NCBI GenBank assembly: GCA_009746045.1
Contig: RPFO01000041.1
Coordinates: 6,969,861-7,033,860, forward strand
Reading direction: 5' to 3'
Length of the DNA: 64,000 bases
From: Mesostigma viride
Lineage: Eukaryota; Streptophyta; Mesostigmatophyceae; Mesostigmatales; Mesostigmataceae
Under the pieces are notes generated by a model, which made no database searches, was not told where the DNA came from, and saw only the letters and a program-made list of their open reading frames with translations. The position numbers were made by a program, and so were the translations under genes. Below are positions 9,881-21,226 of this stretch, piece by piece (within the stretch, counting starts at the first letter, position 1; every line of letters starts with the position of its first letter).

Positions 9881-11018
9881 ATGTCGGCCGAGGCTCGGGT
9901 TACGACACCTGAGTCATCTCCCAGGCGCGAAGCAGCTCCAGAGTTGCCGGCGCGCGAAACGCATTCTACCCCTATAATCACCATCCAACGCTTCTACATT
10001 TGTGCAAGCGGCCTACGTTGCGAGGGGCCTTGCGGAAGGAGGTTGGGTCGCTGTGTTCGGTAACGCAGCAGGGCCGTCGGCAAACGACCCTGTGGTGATG
10101 AGGATAAGGGCGACGACGTCGCCAGGGGAAACAGGACGGGTCTGCACGGAGCGCCTCGTCGCCATTCGCGACGAAATTGCTTCGTTGATCTACAGTTTAG
10201 AAGTTGCGTACCAGGGCGGGCACGTAACCATCCAGGCGCTGGACTTAGCGCGAGACGCTGGGCCAACTGGTGGCCATCTGTTTAGGTGGAACCAGATTGT
10301 ATAATCACTGGGTGGCGACAAGCTCGCTGGGGGAGGGGACCGACGCGTCACATCATACGGGACGCGCAGACGCGCGAGGCCGATAGCCCGTGGGATTCGG
10401 CCGAGGTGGTGGCTCAAACGTGTGAGCACCTGGTCAACATTCTGATCCAAGAGGCGCGTGGTCACGCCGATCACTGGGTGATCACTACGCGGCCGCCGGG
10501 ATTTGGTCGACCTTGGACACTCCGAGGTTGCAGAGCAGGCCAGGGGCGACTGGGCCGACGGTGACAGTCATCACCGGTCGAGACGTCTCCGACGAGGAGT
10601 TCCACGATCAGTTCGTGGACCGCCAACGGGAATCATAGCCCGCTCGTCACAACAGATTGACGAGGGTGACGGCACAAACGAGGGATACTCGGCCGGCGCA
10701 GGGCAGAGTTAAACATCCCTTTGAGCCGGAACACGACTTTGGGAGATTGGTCGGGGCTCGCGGAACGACCGGCGAGGTGGTGGTAGTCGGTGGGTCAGAA
10801 ATCTTCAGTGGTATCGCCGTGGCAGTGCGCCTAGACTGCCGGTAGAGCAGACAGCAGCCGGGAGGCCGGTGAGCCGTGTGCTAGGTCCTTACAACGCGGA
10901 GGAGGTCCGCTCAGTTCCACGCGTGGGGACACCGGTGGCACGCACAGCGCAGGAGCGTGAGGAGGAGGCCATAGCTGAGGAGCAGCCAGCGGCTTCTTCC
11001 GGCAGCACCAGCGCTTGA
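9881..11018 (+). pseudogene. ORF1 of copia-like family A (frameshifted)
   Basis: A leader ORF that starts 31 bases inside the 5' LTR and ends 52 bases before the gag ATG. Coding is spread over several frames (9881 to about 10000, 10002-10300, about 10340-10500, then others). The C-terminal half matches the single long frame in A2 (19980-20586), including ILIQE-RGHADHWVITTRPPG and SSQQIDEGDGT. No known domain is recognised. Family B has a different-looking ORF in the same place, so an extra ORF before gag is a shared trait of this lineage. Confidence 0.6.
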
Positions 11019-11070
11019 GCCTGTTTTCCTTGTCTATCGCCTGTTTTGTTTTGCCATCCCACTGTATATA

Positions 11071-12423
11071 ATGCCTCGTGGCAAACCGGGAGACGGCGAC
11101 AAGGGCGAGATGGAGGCACCGGCTGGGCAAGCCAGGAGCCTCGGCAAGACAAGGAGCAGCTGGTGGGGGAGGCGATCCCAGCCAGCGAGGGCGATGGGGG
11201 AAAGAGACCAGGCAGCAAGAGACGGCACGAAGACTCGGTGGAGGAGGCGCGCAAGGCGCGGGCACTAGGAGCATCTGATGCAATAACGGTGGCGAATGGG
11301 CAACCTGCCGTGGAGAAGCGTAAGAGGGACACCTCCGCTGACGGCAATGGTAAGAGGCCTCACGTGGATGTGCTCTCCCCTGTGCTTGCTGGCCCAAGTG
11401 GCGTTGTTACTGTGACACCCACTGTGGTGGAGCCGGTGAAAGCGCTGCCAGGGTCGAGACCTCACATGAGTGCAGTCACGCTTATGAATGGACAAAAGCC
11501 TCTTAACCCACCACTAGCACAGGAAGCTCTAGACAAGTGGCTAGAGGACATGGAGCTGGTTGTGCTCTCCGTGGACCCCACTGTCAACCTAGTGCAAGTG
11601 TTTCACTCGTCCACGTGCAACAGGGACTCGTCAGAGCGTGTCAGGGAAAAGGCTAGGACTGGTGTCAAGGATAAGCTAACCTGGGCACAGTTCCTGGATG
11701 GGTTGAGGGAGGAGTTCTCTGACAAGGTTCTCAACCTCACCAACTACTATAAACATCAGTATGACACCTTTGAGATAGTGGGTCCTGTGGCAGAGGAATG
11801 GGCTAGGCTCAACCGTATCAGGGACAAGGGGGCCAAGTATGGCTTCCTGGTCACAGATAGGGCCTTGGCAGACTATTTCCTGGACCGTATGGGTTTGAGT
11901 GTGGATGGGAGGAACAGTGCCCGCATGTTTCTTAACCAGACTGATGGCTCCTTGCGTGCTCTGGAGCTTGTAATCCTCAGCATAAGGAAGCCAGATCCTG
12001 CCTGCAAAGCTATCCAGTCCCATGGCAGCAATGCCACCTCCGCTGTGCAGGGCCAAGGTGATGTCCCCGGGTACCCAGCCCGTGATGGGGCAAGGCCCAA
12101 CAAGCGTAAGCGCTTCAGGCGCCAGAGGCAGGGGGCTCAGGGTGGCAAGGGTGCAGGTTCCCAAGGAGGGGTTGGGAGCCAGCAAGCTGGTGGTCAGCAG
12201 GGTAAGGGTGGCCAAGGGCAAGGCAAGGGCCAAGCTCAAGGCAACCAGGGCAAGCAGGGTGGACAGTCTCAGGGAGGCCAGGGAAGCCTGGCAAGGGTGG
12301 GGCTGGGTCTGGGAAGAAGGGTGGAGCATGCTTTGTGTGTGGCAAGGAAGGTCACTGGCGTCGTGAGTGTCCTGACAGGAAGGCCAAGCCTGCTGGGGCA
12401 GGGGCCAGTCGGGGCAGCAGTGA
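11071..12423 (+). pseudogene. gag of A1, zinc knuckle, two or more frameshifts
   Basis: Starts at ATG 11071 (MPRGKPGDGDKGE, shared with A2) and shifts frame near 11130. It then runs open through the capsid-like region (PPLAQEALDKWLEDMELVV, WAQFLDGLREEFSDKV), followed by a basic and glycine/glutamine-rich tail. A CX2CX4HX4C knuckle (CFVCGKEGHWRREC, about 12329-12370) lies in another frame, so a second indel precedes it, in or near the GGGAAGCCTGG region. A third indel lies between the knuckle and the TGA at 12421. The product would assemble the particle and bind RNA. Confidence 0.8.
12421..12423 (+). other. gag stop in readthrough-like context, UGA-CUA-G
   Basis: The stop reads CAG-TGA-CTA-G and is in frame with the open pol leader that follows (12424-12786). 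UGA followed by CUAG is a documented leaky-stop context. The A2, B1 and B2 copies have CAG-TGA-CTA or CAG-TGA-CTG at the same place. Confidence 0.55.
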
Positions 12424-15400
12424 CTAGCTACATCATCCCCTGTAAATAGTCAATCACCCCTTGGGGAAGGTGTGTTGGATGTACATAAGGATGGGGGTGT
12501 GCCCCTTGTGCAGCACCAAGGGTGTAAAGATGTTGTTCTTCCACTGGATTGCAATAACAATGCTGCAGCTGAATTCCCTATGCCTCATGCAGGTGGTGGG
12601 TCTCCAGCAGGTGCTGGCCTGGAGGGCCAAAGGACCTTGCTGGAAGGGCCTGGAGCGGTCCAGGGAGCAGGACCTGGCTTGGGGAGTCAGGATGGCCTGC
12701 AGGAAGCCCTGGAACCTCAGGAGTGGATCATGTGTCCCCACACACGGTTCAGACGTCTCGCCAGGTCAGTACTGACAGAGTGCTGAGCTATGCTGAGGCT
12801 GGCCATAGATTGCATCATATGTTTGGGCATTCTGGGCAGGCAGCAATGTTTGCTTGGAAGCTAGGTAGGGAGCCTTTGTGGGAGGCATGCCAGGCTGCTG
12901 CTGAGAACTGTGGTTGCCAGGAGAATGCTGTTCACCCACCTCAGTCCCATGCTAGGGAGCCTGCTAGGGAGCGTGGCGACATCCAGATGGATATCCAGCA
13001 TATCAGGGGCTTGTATATATTGGTGGCAGTGGACAGGTTCAGCAGATATAGACTGATAGACGTTCTGCCTGGTATGCAGGAGCACCACTTGTTGTTGGGT
13101 ATGAAGGCCCTGATCCCAGGCTTTGGGGTGTGCAAGAGTGTGCAGGCAGACTTGCAGTTTGACTGTTTGCTCAAGCATCAGGACCAGCTGCCTTGTAAGC
13201 TGGTAGTAGTCCCCAGGGAGAGTCATGGGCAGCAAGGGGCTGTAGAGAGATCCATACGTGAAGTGAAGACAGTGGTGCTAGCAGCAGAGTCAGTGCCACT
13301 TGTGGCATCTGCCTTAGAGAGGGCAGCCTGGTGTAAGGGGATAGAAGAGCAGCTGAACCACAGGGTTAACTATTACTTTGATGGTGTGGCTGTCTCTCCC
13401 CTGGCCCTGCAGTATAGCTTGTTACCTGAGAACGTGGTGCAGGCCAGTCTTAGGAAGGCAGATAGGTTATTTGCCCAGCTGAGACGTAAGGACAAGAACT
13501 GGAATGTGCTGAGGCCTCAGGTGGGGCTGAAGGTCAGGATGTGGAAGGAACCATCTATTCCAGGCAAGCGGGGGAAGTGGCAGGATGGGGTTGTCACTCG
13601 TGTGGAAGAAGCTAACAGATCTTGCCTGGTGGCTTTGGAAAAGGATCCAAGGCACGTGTACAGGTTGTCCTGGGCTCATGTCAAGGAAAGAAGGCCACAT
13701 GCAATCTGGCCTGCAGACGGGCCAGGCCCTCCCAGCTGGGTTGAGGAGCCAGGCCAGAGCCAGGCAGCAGCAGCTAACAATCCTCTGGTAGTGGATGATG
13801 GTCTGTCCCTGCTGGAAGATGACGAGCAGGAGGAGGCTGCTGAAGCAACTGTCACAAGGCCAGAGGGGACGGGGCAGCCACCTAAGGCCCGGGGGCCTCT
13901 CATGGCGGACGTCATCCGAGCACTCATGCGCAGCAAACATGATCCCAAGGTATCCAAGCTCACGGGGTGGGGGTCGTGCTGGGCAGCTACAATGGAGGTA
14001 GATACCAACTCACAGGTGTCTGTCATCAGGGAAGAGGATGCTGTAGGCTTACAGATGTCCCATCCCAGTTGCCTTGCTGTGTCTGATTTCTCAGGAAAGG
14101 TGTCCATGAAGATCCTTGGGGAAGTGAGTGTGCCTATCTTAGGGGTGCCCACCACGTTCTGTGTGGTAGAGGGCTATAAGGGGCCTGCCATTCTGGGACA
14201 GAACTTCTTGTGCATGCCAGGGGTTACTTTGACCTCTGATGAGTTGGCACTAGAAGGCAGGGGCAGCCTCCCCCTTGAAAGATATCACTATTCCCAGGGT
14301 CTTGCAGTGGCGGTGAAGGCTGTTAGGAGTCAGCCAGCTGAGGGTCCTCAGAGTCAGGAGCCCATAGCTGAGGACTTGTTGATAATCCCAACCACCTTTG
14401 ATCCAAGGCAGTTAGGGGTAAACAGGTACCAGATAGCTGCTCACAGTCCTATTCCCTGGCGCCAGCTAGTCGAGATGATGCAGAGCCCCAAGATGGCTAA
14501 GGCATGGACTCTTGGCTTTGTTGCTTCTGGGCATGAGTGGATAGTTTCCAACTGTGCAGAACCTGTGGATGAGCTGCCAGAAGTTCACCAGCTGCTCAGA
14601 TTGATGTTTGTCCTCAAGCTCAAGGAGGTTGATGGTGTCCAGGTGCCACATGTCAGACCAGTTGTAACCGAGTATCATGGCACTGGCCAGTTGTTAGATG
14701 AGGAGCTCTATACTCCAGGGATGCTGCATGACACGTGGAGGATTCTGCTGTGTATATTTCTGTCTTTTCTGGTTAAGGGTGTGCCCTATAGCTCTGTGCT
14801 GATTGATTTCAAGAGGGCTTTTCTCAAGGGTGACCAAGATCAGGCTAGGCAGACTTGGAGAGATATCCCTCCTTTCTTTGTGACTGTACCTGCTGTATGG
14901 AGAGCAGAGATAAAGGCCAGGTACCTGAGAATTCTGAAAGGGTTGGAAGGTCTCAGGTCCAGTCCCATTATCTGGAGAAAGAGCCTAGAGAAATTCTTGA
15001 AGAATACTTGTGGGTTCTGTGTCTCCAGTGGATCCCTGTTTGTTCCAAGGGTCCTACAATGGCCTTCCTGTCTTTGCCTCACTGCATGGTGATGACCTGC
15101 ATCTCATAGGTCCACCAGACTGGGTTGAGGCTGTCTTGGCTAAGATCCAGAAGCGGTTTGAGCTGGGTAAGATACAGCACATGGTGGAGAATGAGCCTAT
15201 GGTCTTCTGTGGCATGCAGGCTACGTTGTTCCAAGCCAAGGGCTCGTGGTTCATCAGGATGGAGGGTGGTAAGGACTACCCACAGCAGATTGTAGATGCA
15301 TTGCAGGAGCCCATCACGCAGGCTAGGTGTGCTACCATCAGGGGCATGCTGGCATGGCTTGCAAGTATATGTGCCCCTGACTTGCTGGTTCTGAGTCGAC

Positions 15401-15993
15401 TTACTGATTCCCAGCTGGTTGAGGTGGGTGCTGAGAGTGTGGTGCAGGCTGTCATGATGTCTCCCCCTCTCATACTGGGTCCTGTGGATTTGTACAAGCC
15501 CCTTGACATGGTTCTCTATGTAGACAGTTCTATGGACAATAGGAAGGTCACAGAGGTCAGGGGCCGGGCAGCAGCATTAGTTACCCTGGAGCAAGATCAC
15601 ACCTCACTTGTTACCTGGTACAGTCGGTTGCAGAACAGGGTTACACCCAGCAGTGATATTGCTGAGTGCAGGGCAATCTGTGAAGGGCTGCATACTGCTC
15701 TTTACTTGAGGGAGCTCTTCTACCAGCTATGTCAAGTGGCTTCCTGTAGGTTGCAGCTGCACACACTGGTGAGGACTGATAGCATGGGCATGGTGCAATT
15801 TGTGCACAGGCAGCTGGCCAGGAGCAGGGACCTTGACTACTTGTTGCTCAAGGAGATGTCCTACCTAGCTCACATTGAACATGTGCCTGGTGTGGACAAC
15901 CCTGCAGATGCCCTCACCAAGCTGGAGGAGAAGGCGGAGAGGCAGTACCCCCTGCTCCGTGGGCTCATGGACCCCTTACACGGGCGGCCATAG
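12424..15993 (+). pseudogene. pol of A1: integrase-protease-RT-RNase H, broken by two frameshifts
   Basis: A leader (12424-12720) is followed by a frame change and a long frame to 15092. Integrase: HHCC-like HRLHHMFGH...CGC, then acidic residues in MDIQHIRG, QADLQFD and QQGAVERS, then an SH3-like tail (GKRGKWQDGVVTRVEE). Next come a retropepsin-like segment with EVDTNSQVSV and PAILGQNFL, and RT with LIDFKRAFLKGD. A frameshift at about 15020 moves to the frame ending at 15993, which holds HGDDLHLIG and the RNase H motifs YVDSSMD, AECRAICEG, TDSMGM and NPADALTK. The protease lies after the integrase, unlike standard copia. Without the breaks it would make a polyprotein of about 1190 residues. 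Confidence 0.85.
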
Positions 15994-16451
15994 AGACCAG
16001 GCCTTGCTTCAGCTTGGGTGCCCCCAGTGGGCTGCTTGACCAAAGTACCAAGTGGTGACTGGTGCTTACTGGTTGACAGCCGGTCCTTCAGGGTTAGGTA
16101 CACCCTCCTGGACAGGAGTTGGTGTGGAATGTCACTCCTACCAGCTGAGAATCATGCCTGGCCCTCCCCATGGGGTTCAGAAGAGTCGCCAGGACTTAAG
16201 TCGACGCCTTTGGCCTCAAACAGTTAGGCCATGCAAGGGCAACCCGAATGTTGGTTCTTACAGGTTGCTGTACATATGTTTTCTAGTGCTTGTTTCCAAC
16301 CTGTTGCTAATAAAGAACCTGGTTGTGTGACCATGTGGAACATGGTTGCCAGGGGGCCACATTCTGGGTTATATAATGCTTGAATAAAACATAATCATGT
16401 CATGTCATTCTCATGTTGTTCCATGGTTGTAATGTTTCTCTTGTGTAAAGT

Positions 16452-16510
16452 TCCAGGTCACCTATAAACCTGGAGGTTGGGGTGGGGTTCAATTCCCCAG
16501 CAGAGCCACA
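16452..16510 (+). other. tRNA T-arm-like structure in the 3' non-coding region of A1
   Basis: A 7-bp hairpin (TCCAGGT...ACCTGGA) is followed by TGGGG-TTCAATT-CCCCA, a 5-bp stem with a 7-nt loop like a T-arm, then GCAGAGCCA, like an acceptor 3' strand ending in CCA. No 5' half of a tRNA is found. Family B has the same kind of motif in its 3' region. Confidence 0.5.
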
Positions 16511-16976
16511 GCCTGGCATGAGTGATTCCTGGGCTTAACACCCAGTGAAGACATGGGCTCCCCAAGGAGGCAGTATTTGTAGGTGCTACCTGAGTTCTTT
16601 GAGCAAGGGAAAGGCTGGCCAAGGCGGGCGCCATAAGAACGGGCGCCTGTGATAACTGTGAAAGATCAGGAACTCACAATAGTACGTTCTTGGCATCCTG
16701 TAATCCCAGCCATTGGACTAGGTAATGTGCCTTGACTTTAATCTAGCACCAAGTTCCCAAGGAAAGGTTGGGAGCTGACCAAGGGGTCAGGGGATAACCT
16801 GGGGTGACCTCTGATTCACTGGCCAGTACACCTAGCCTGGTCCAAGGGCAGATATGTTGTTACCCAAAGGAGGCAGGAACCTGGGCCCTCAAAGGTCTGA
16901 TCAACCTCAAGGGACCAAGCGGTCTGTGGCTGAGTGGGCACAAGCAAGGTTAGGTTGTTTCAAGCTGGTCCAGCTC

Positions 16977-16995
16977 CAAAAGAAGAAAGGGTTGG
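16977..16995 (+). other. Polypurine tract of A1
   Basis: AAAAGAAGAAAGGGTTGG lies directly before the 3' LTR, where plus-strand DNA synthesis would be primed. Family B has a very similar tract. Confidence 0.8.
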
Positions 16996-17642
16996 AGTTA
17001 GCATTTTGGGCAACCAATATGCTAAGTGGATGCAGTTTGGAAAGACCTTTCCAACGCCGTGCTGACCGCCTGAAACAGACAAGGGACGAGAAAGATATGA
17101 GGTCCCGAAGTCCTAGCCGTCCGTGGCCGACTAGGTACAGTCCTCTGGTATAGTGGACAGGACACGTGGCAGGCCGTGCCTGCACAGGCTTAGCCTGACT
17201 ATCACGTGACTGTGGTCCACGTAGACCAGAGGAGCAGCAGCCTGTGACTGGTGGACTACAGGAACTGGCACAGGTCTGCAAGGATACTAGGCCTTGCAGG
17301 CTTGTGACAGGTCCTGTACTTCCTAGGTTGCAGAGTCTAGGCAAATCCAGTTCGTCCTGGCTCTGCACTGATGCCAGTGGACGTTGAGGATTTGCTTGCA
17401 TGCCTGCACGTGCCTCGTCACGCCGATGGGAACGAGGAACAACGCAAAGGATATAGCTTGGTCATGGGGGATGACCAGCTATCTTGGCAAGCACGAACCG
17501 AGGCTCCCACATTGGACGTGGAACCGCTCACCGTGGTCGTGGCTTGGTGCACGGGTTAAAAGGTTGCTGCCTTGCAACTTTGGCTCATCCCGTTGTGTGG
17601 CGTGAGAGACCAGGAACTCACAGTTCTGGCTGCTCGCTAACT
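16996..17642 (+). repeat. 3' LTR of A1
   Basis: 647 bp, AGTTAGC...GCTAACT, followed by target duplication GCCCG. Nearly identical to the 5' LTR. Confidence 0.95.
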
Positions 17643-17898
17643 GCCCGCACCCTGGACCGCTCCAGGCCCTTCTAGCAAGGTCCTTTGGCCCTCCTGGCCA
17701 GCACCTGCTGGAGACCCACCACCTGCATGAGGCATAATAGGGAATTCAGCTGCAGCATTGTTATTGCAATCCAGTGGAAGAACAACATCTTTACACCCTT
17801 GGTGCTGCACAAGGGGCACACCCCTATCCTTATGTACATCCAGCACACCTTCCCCAAGGGGTGCTTGACTATTTACAGGGGATGGCGTTACTAGCTAG

Positions 17899-19926
17899 TC
17901 ACTGCTGCCCCGACTGGCCTCCTGCCCCAGCAGGCTTGGCCTTGTTCCTGTCAGGGCACTCACGTCGCCAGTGACCCTAGTTAGAAAGCCAAGCCCAAAG
18001 CTTGTGAGCTCTTGGTCTTTCACGCAGAGTTGAGCCAATTGCTGGGGGACAGCAACCTTTAGCCCAAACACCAAGCCACACCTTGTTGGTCACTTCCACG
18101 TCCAATGTGGGCAACCAGAGCGCGTGCTTCCGAGATAGCTTGGCCATCCCCATGACCAAGCTATATGCCTCTTTGTTGCTCCTTGTTCCCATCGGCATGA
18201 CGAGGCACGTTGCAGGCTTGCTAGCAAATCCTCAACGTCCACTGGCATCCTTGCAGAGCCAGGACGAACTGGATTTACCTAGCCACCTGCAACCTAGGAA
18301 GTACAGGACCTGCCACAAGCCTGCAAGACTTAGTATCCTTGCAGCCTTGTGCCAGTTCCAGTACCCCACCAGTCGCAGGCTGCTGTCCCTCCTGGTCTAC
18401 GTGGACCACAGCCGGTCACGTGATAGACAGGCTAAGCCTGTGCAGGCACGGCCTGCCACGTGTCCTGTCCACTACACCAGAGGATTGCACCCTCGCCGGC
18501 CGCGGACGGCTAGGACTTCGGGACCTCATATCTTTCTCGTCCCTTGCTTGTCTGTTTCAGGCGATCAGCACGGCGTTGGAAAGGTCTTTCCAAACTGCAT
18601 CCACTTAGCATATTGGTTGCCCAAAATGCTAACTACCCTCCTTGCCACACACAAAACACTCTCCACCCTTCTTCCCAGACCCAACCCCACCCTCGCCACT
18701 GAGGCTTCCCCTGGCCTCCCTGAGACTGCCCACCCTGCTTGCCCTGGTTGCCTTGAGCTTGGCCCTTGCCTTGCCCCTGGCCACCCTTACCCTGCTGACC
18801 ACCAGCTTGCTGGCTCCCAACCCCTCCTTGGGAACCTGCACCCTTGCCACCCTGAGCCCCATTCCTCTGGCGCCTGAAGCGCTTACGCTTGTTAGGCCTT
18901 GCCCCATCACGGGCTGGGTACCCGGGGACATCACCTTGGCCCTGCACAGCGGAGGTGGCATTGCTGCCGTGGGACTGGATGGCCTTGCAGGCAGGGTCTG
19001 GCTTCCTGATGCTGAGGATTACAAGCTCCAAAGCACGCAAGGAGCCATCAGTCTGGTTAAGAAACATGCGGGCACCATTCCTGCCATCCACACTCAGACC
19101 CATACGGTCTAGGAAATAGTCTGCTAAGGCCCTATCTGTGACCAGGAAGCCATACTTGGCCCCCTTGTCTCTGAAACGGTTGAGCCTTGCCCATTCCTCT
19201 GCTACAGGGCCCACTATCTCAAAGGTGTCATACTGGTGCTTGTAGTAGTTGGTGAGGTTGAGAACCTTATCAGAGAACTCTTCCCTCAACCCATCCAGGA
19301 ACTGTGCCCAGGTTAGCTTATCCCTGACAGCCGTCCTAGTCTTCTCCCTGACACTCTCTGAGGAATCCCTGTTGCACGTGGATGTGTGGAACACCTGCAC
19401 TAGGTTGACAGTGGGGTCCACGGAGAGCACAACCAACTCCATGTCCTCTAGCCACTTGTCCAATGCTTCCTGTGCTAGTGGTGGGTTAAGAGGCTTCTGC
19501 CCGTTCATAACATTGCATGACTGCACTCATGTGAGGCCTCGACCCTGGCAGTGCCTTCACTGGCTCCCCCACAGCGGGTGTCACAACAACAGCACCACTA
19601 GGGCCAGCAGGCGTAGGGGAGGGCGCATCAACATGGAGCCTCTTACCATTGCCGTCAGAGGAGACATCCCTCTTACGCTTCTCCACGGCTGGTTGCCCGT
19701 TTGCCACCGTCATTGCATCAGATGGCCATGTCGCCCGCACCCTCCTCGCCTCCTCCACCGTCTCCTCATGCCGTCGCTTGCTCCCTGGTCTCTTTCCCCC
19801 ATCGCCGTCGCTGGTAGGGATAGCCTCCCCCACCAACTGCTCCTTGTCCTTCCTAGGCTCCTGGCTCTCCCCAGCCGGCGCCTCCGCCTCGCCCTTGTCG
19901 CCGTCGCCCGGTTTGCCACGAGGCAT
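17899..19926 (-). pseudogene. gag of A2, split by a solo LTR inside the zinc knuckle
   Basis: Starts at ATG 19926 (MPRGKPGDGDKGE). A frameshift near 19510 separates the N-terminal segment (19486-19983) from the capsid-like segment (18633-19526). The knuckle begins CFVCGKEG just above 18634, is interrupted by the solo LTR, and resumes as HWRREC below 17974. The frame then reaches TGA at 17899-17901 in the context CAG-TGA-CTA. A2 and A1 carry different indels, so each helps identify the errors in the other. Confidence 0.8.
17979..18634 (-). repeat. Solo LTR of family A (656 bp)
   Basis: AGTTAG...GCTAACT in the minus orientation, flanked by the exact 5-bp duplication ACCCT (17974-17978 and 18635-18639) inside A2 gag. 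It is clearly diverged from the A1 LTRs. A complete element inserted here and lost its interior by LTR-LTR recombination. Confidence 0.9.
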
Positions 19927-19979
19927 TATATACAAAGTAGCGACAAAACAATACAGGCGAAGAGAAAGGAAGAACAAAC

Positions 19980-20586
19980 TCAAGCGCTGGCGTCGCCTGA
20001 AGAGGCTGTTGGCTGCTCTCCAGACGTTGCTTCCGCCTCACGCTCTTGCGCAGTGAGCGCCACCGGTGTTCCCACCCTGGGAACTGCTCGGACCTCCGCC
20101 TCGTTATAAGGCCCAAACACTCGGCTTACCGGTCGCCCGTCAGCCGACAGCTCCACCGGCACCCTGGGCTCGCTGCCCCGGCGAAACCACTCCAGGTTCC
20201 TTACCCAACGGCTTCCACCACCCCGCCGGTCGTTGCGCGACCCCCGACCTAATTCACCAAAATTGTGATCCGGCTCCGCCGGTATGTGCAACTCTGCTCG
20301 TCGCCGAGCCGAGTATCCCTCCTGCGTCCCGTCGCCCTCGTCGATCTGTTGCGAGGACCTGGCGATGATGCCCGCAGGCCTGTCCACGAACTGATCGTGG
20401 AAGTCTTCGGCAGACACCTCACGACCAGTGATGACGTTCACGGTCGGCCCTGTCGCACCTGGCGCCCTTTGCACTCGGGGCGTGTCCAAAGTGGACCAAA
20501 TGCCCGGCGGCCTGGTGGTGATGACCCAATGATCCGCGTGCCCGCGGGACTCCTGGATCAGGATGTTGACCAGATGTCCCGGCATT
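19980..20586 (-). pseudogene. ORF1 C-terminal part of A2 (5' truncated)
   Basis: One open frame of about 200 codons ending at 19980, 54 bases before the gag ATG. It aligns with the broken ORF1 of A1 (ILIQESRGHADHWVITTRPPG, DEGDGT-EGYSA). The protein is hydrophilic and has no recognised domain. The real N-terminus lies upstream in A1 and is lost here. Confidence 0.55.
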
Positions 20587-21015
20587 GAAGCCATTGTGGC
20601 GATAGGCCCTCTACCCTACCGGGGAGTTGGCTTGGAAACTGTTTAGCCAATGCCCCGGCCAGGGCTTGTGTTTTTGTAGGAAATTTTTTTATGGCATAGA
20701 TATGCCCCCCTGGCTGAACCGAACTCTTTATTGCCTTTCCTATAATGCATCATACAGGATAAAAACAAGGCGATAAAACAGCAAGAATTTCAGCCCCGCC
20801 AGGCGGACATTCTTTGCTGAAAAACTGGGCAATGATGAAGAGCGCGCTCCTCCCACCAAGATTCGCTCCAGCCCCGCATCCTCCCCGAAACTCCCGTCTG
20901 GCCACAGGCCGAAAGATCGGGTCCGCTGTCAGGCTCCTGGCAGTTATGGGCTACCCTGGCACCCCGCGCTAGCCATCTCCACGTTTAACCCTTAAACCAT
21001 AGCAACTCAGTCCAA
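20587..21015. other. Unassigned spacer
   Basis: Between the A2 truncation and the TTAA-flanked element. No coding pattern is seen. AACTCAGTCCAA just before the TTAA at 21016 mirrors TTGGACTGAGTT beyond the right end at 32335, so the host site itself was palindromic or was an older element end. Confidence 0.4.
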
Positions 21016-21226
21016 TTAAACGGACTGAGTTGCACATCTTTGCACATTTGTTGTGTATGGCCTAAAAAGAATTTCTGGCCACCCCTTGGTACCAAGCATG
21101 CATCTATGTTGATTTCATGGGGGATAGGTCACTGGTCCCAAATCAGTTACTTTTGGGTGCTATAAATAGCGCACACCCCAGGGGGGTACGGAAAATCGGG
21201 GTTTGAGACATACATCATGCAATATG

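Larger units (their letters stand above)
9203..17642 (+). mobile_element. Complete copia-like LTR retrotransposon A1 (8440 bp)
   Basis: Bounded by two 647-bp LTRs (9203-9849 and 16996-17642) with one mismatch noticed by eye, and by a 5-bp target duplication GCCCG (9198-9202 and 17643-17647). Order on the plus strand: 5' LTR, ORF1, gag with zinc knuckle, UGA, integrase, protease, RT, RNase H, about 1 kb 3' non-coding region, polypurine tract, 3' LTR. It landed beside the palindromic mini-element inside the older element A2, which is in the opposite orientation. Insertion is recent, but ORF1, gag and pol all have frame breaks. Confidence 0.95.
17648..20586 (-). mobile_element. Copia-like element A2, gag/ORF1 part
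   Basis: Minus-strand sequence matching the start of pol, gag and the second half of ORF1 of A1. It was cut from its pol part by the insertions at 8650-17642, and the integrase segment (A1 about 12665-13935) is missing. A solo LTR (17979-18634) interrupts gag. The match to A1 ends near 20586, so there is no 5' LTR and no ORF1 N-terminus. Confidence 0.8.

Noticed and set aside
11676-12329. Long minus-strand leucine-rich frame opposite gag
   Set aside because: Shadow of the gag frame; no homology and low complexity.
18083-18877. 264-codon plus-strand frame across the solo LTR and A2 gag
   Set aside because: It spans an LTR junction and lies opposite gag; accidental.
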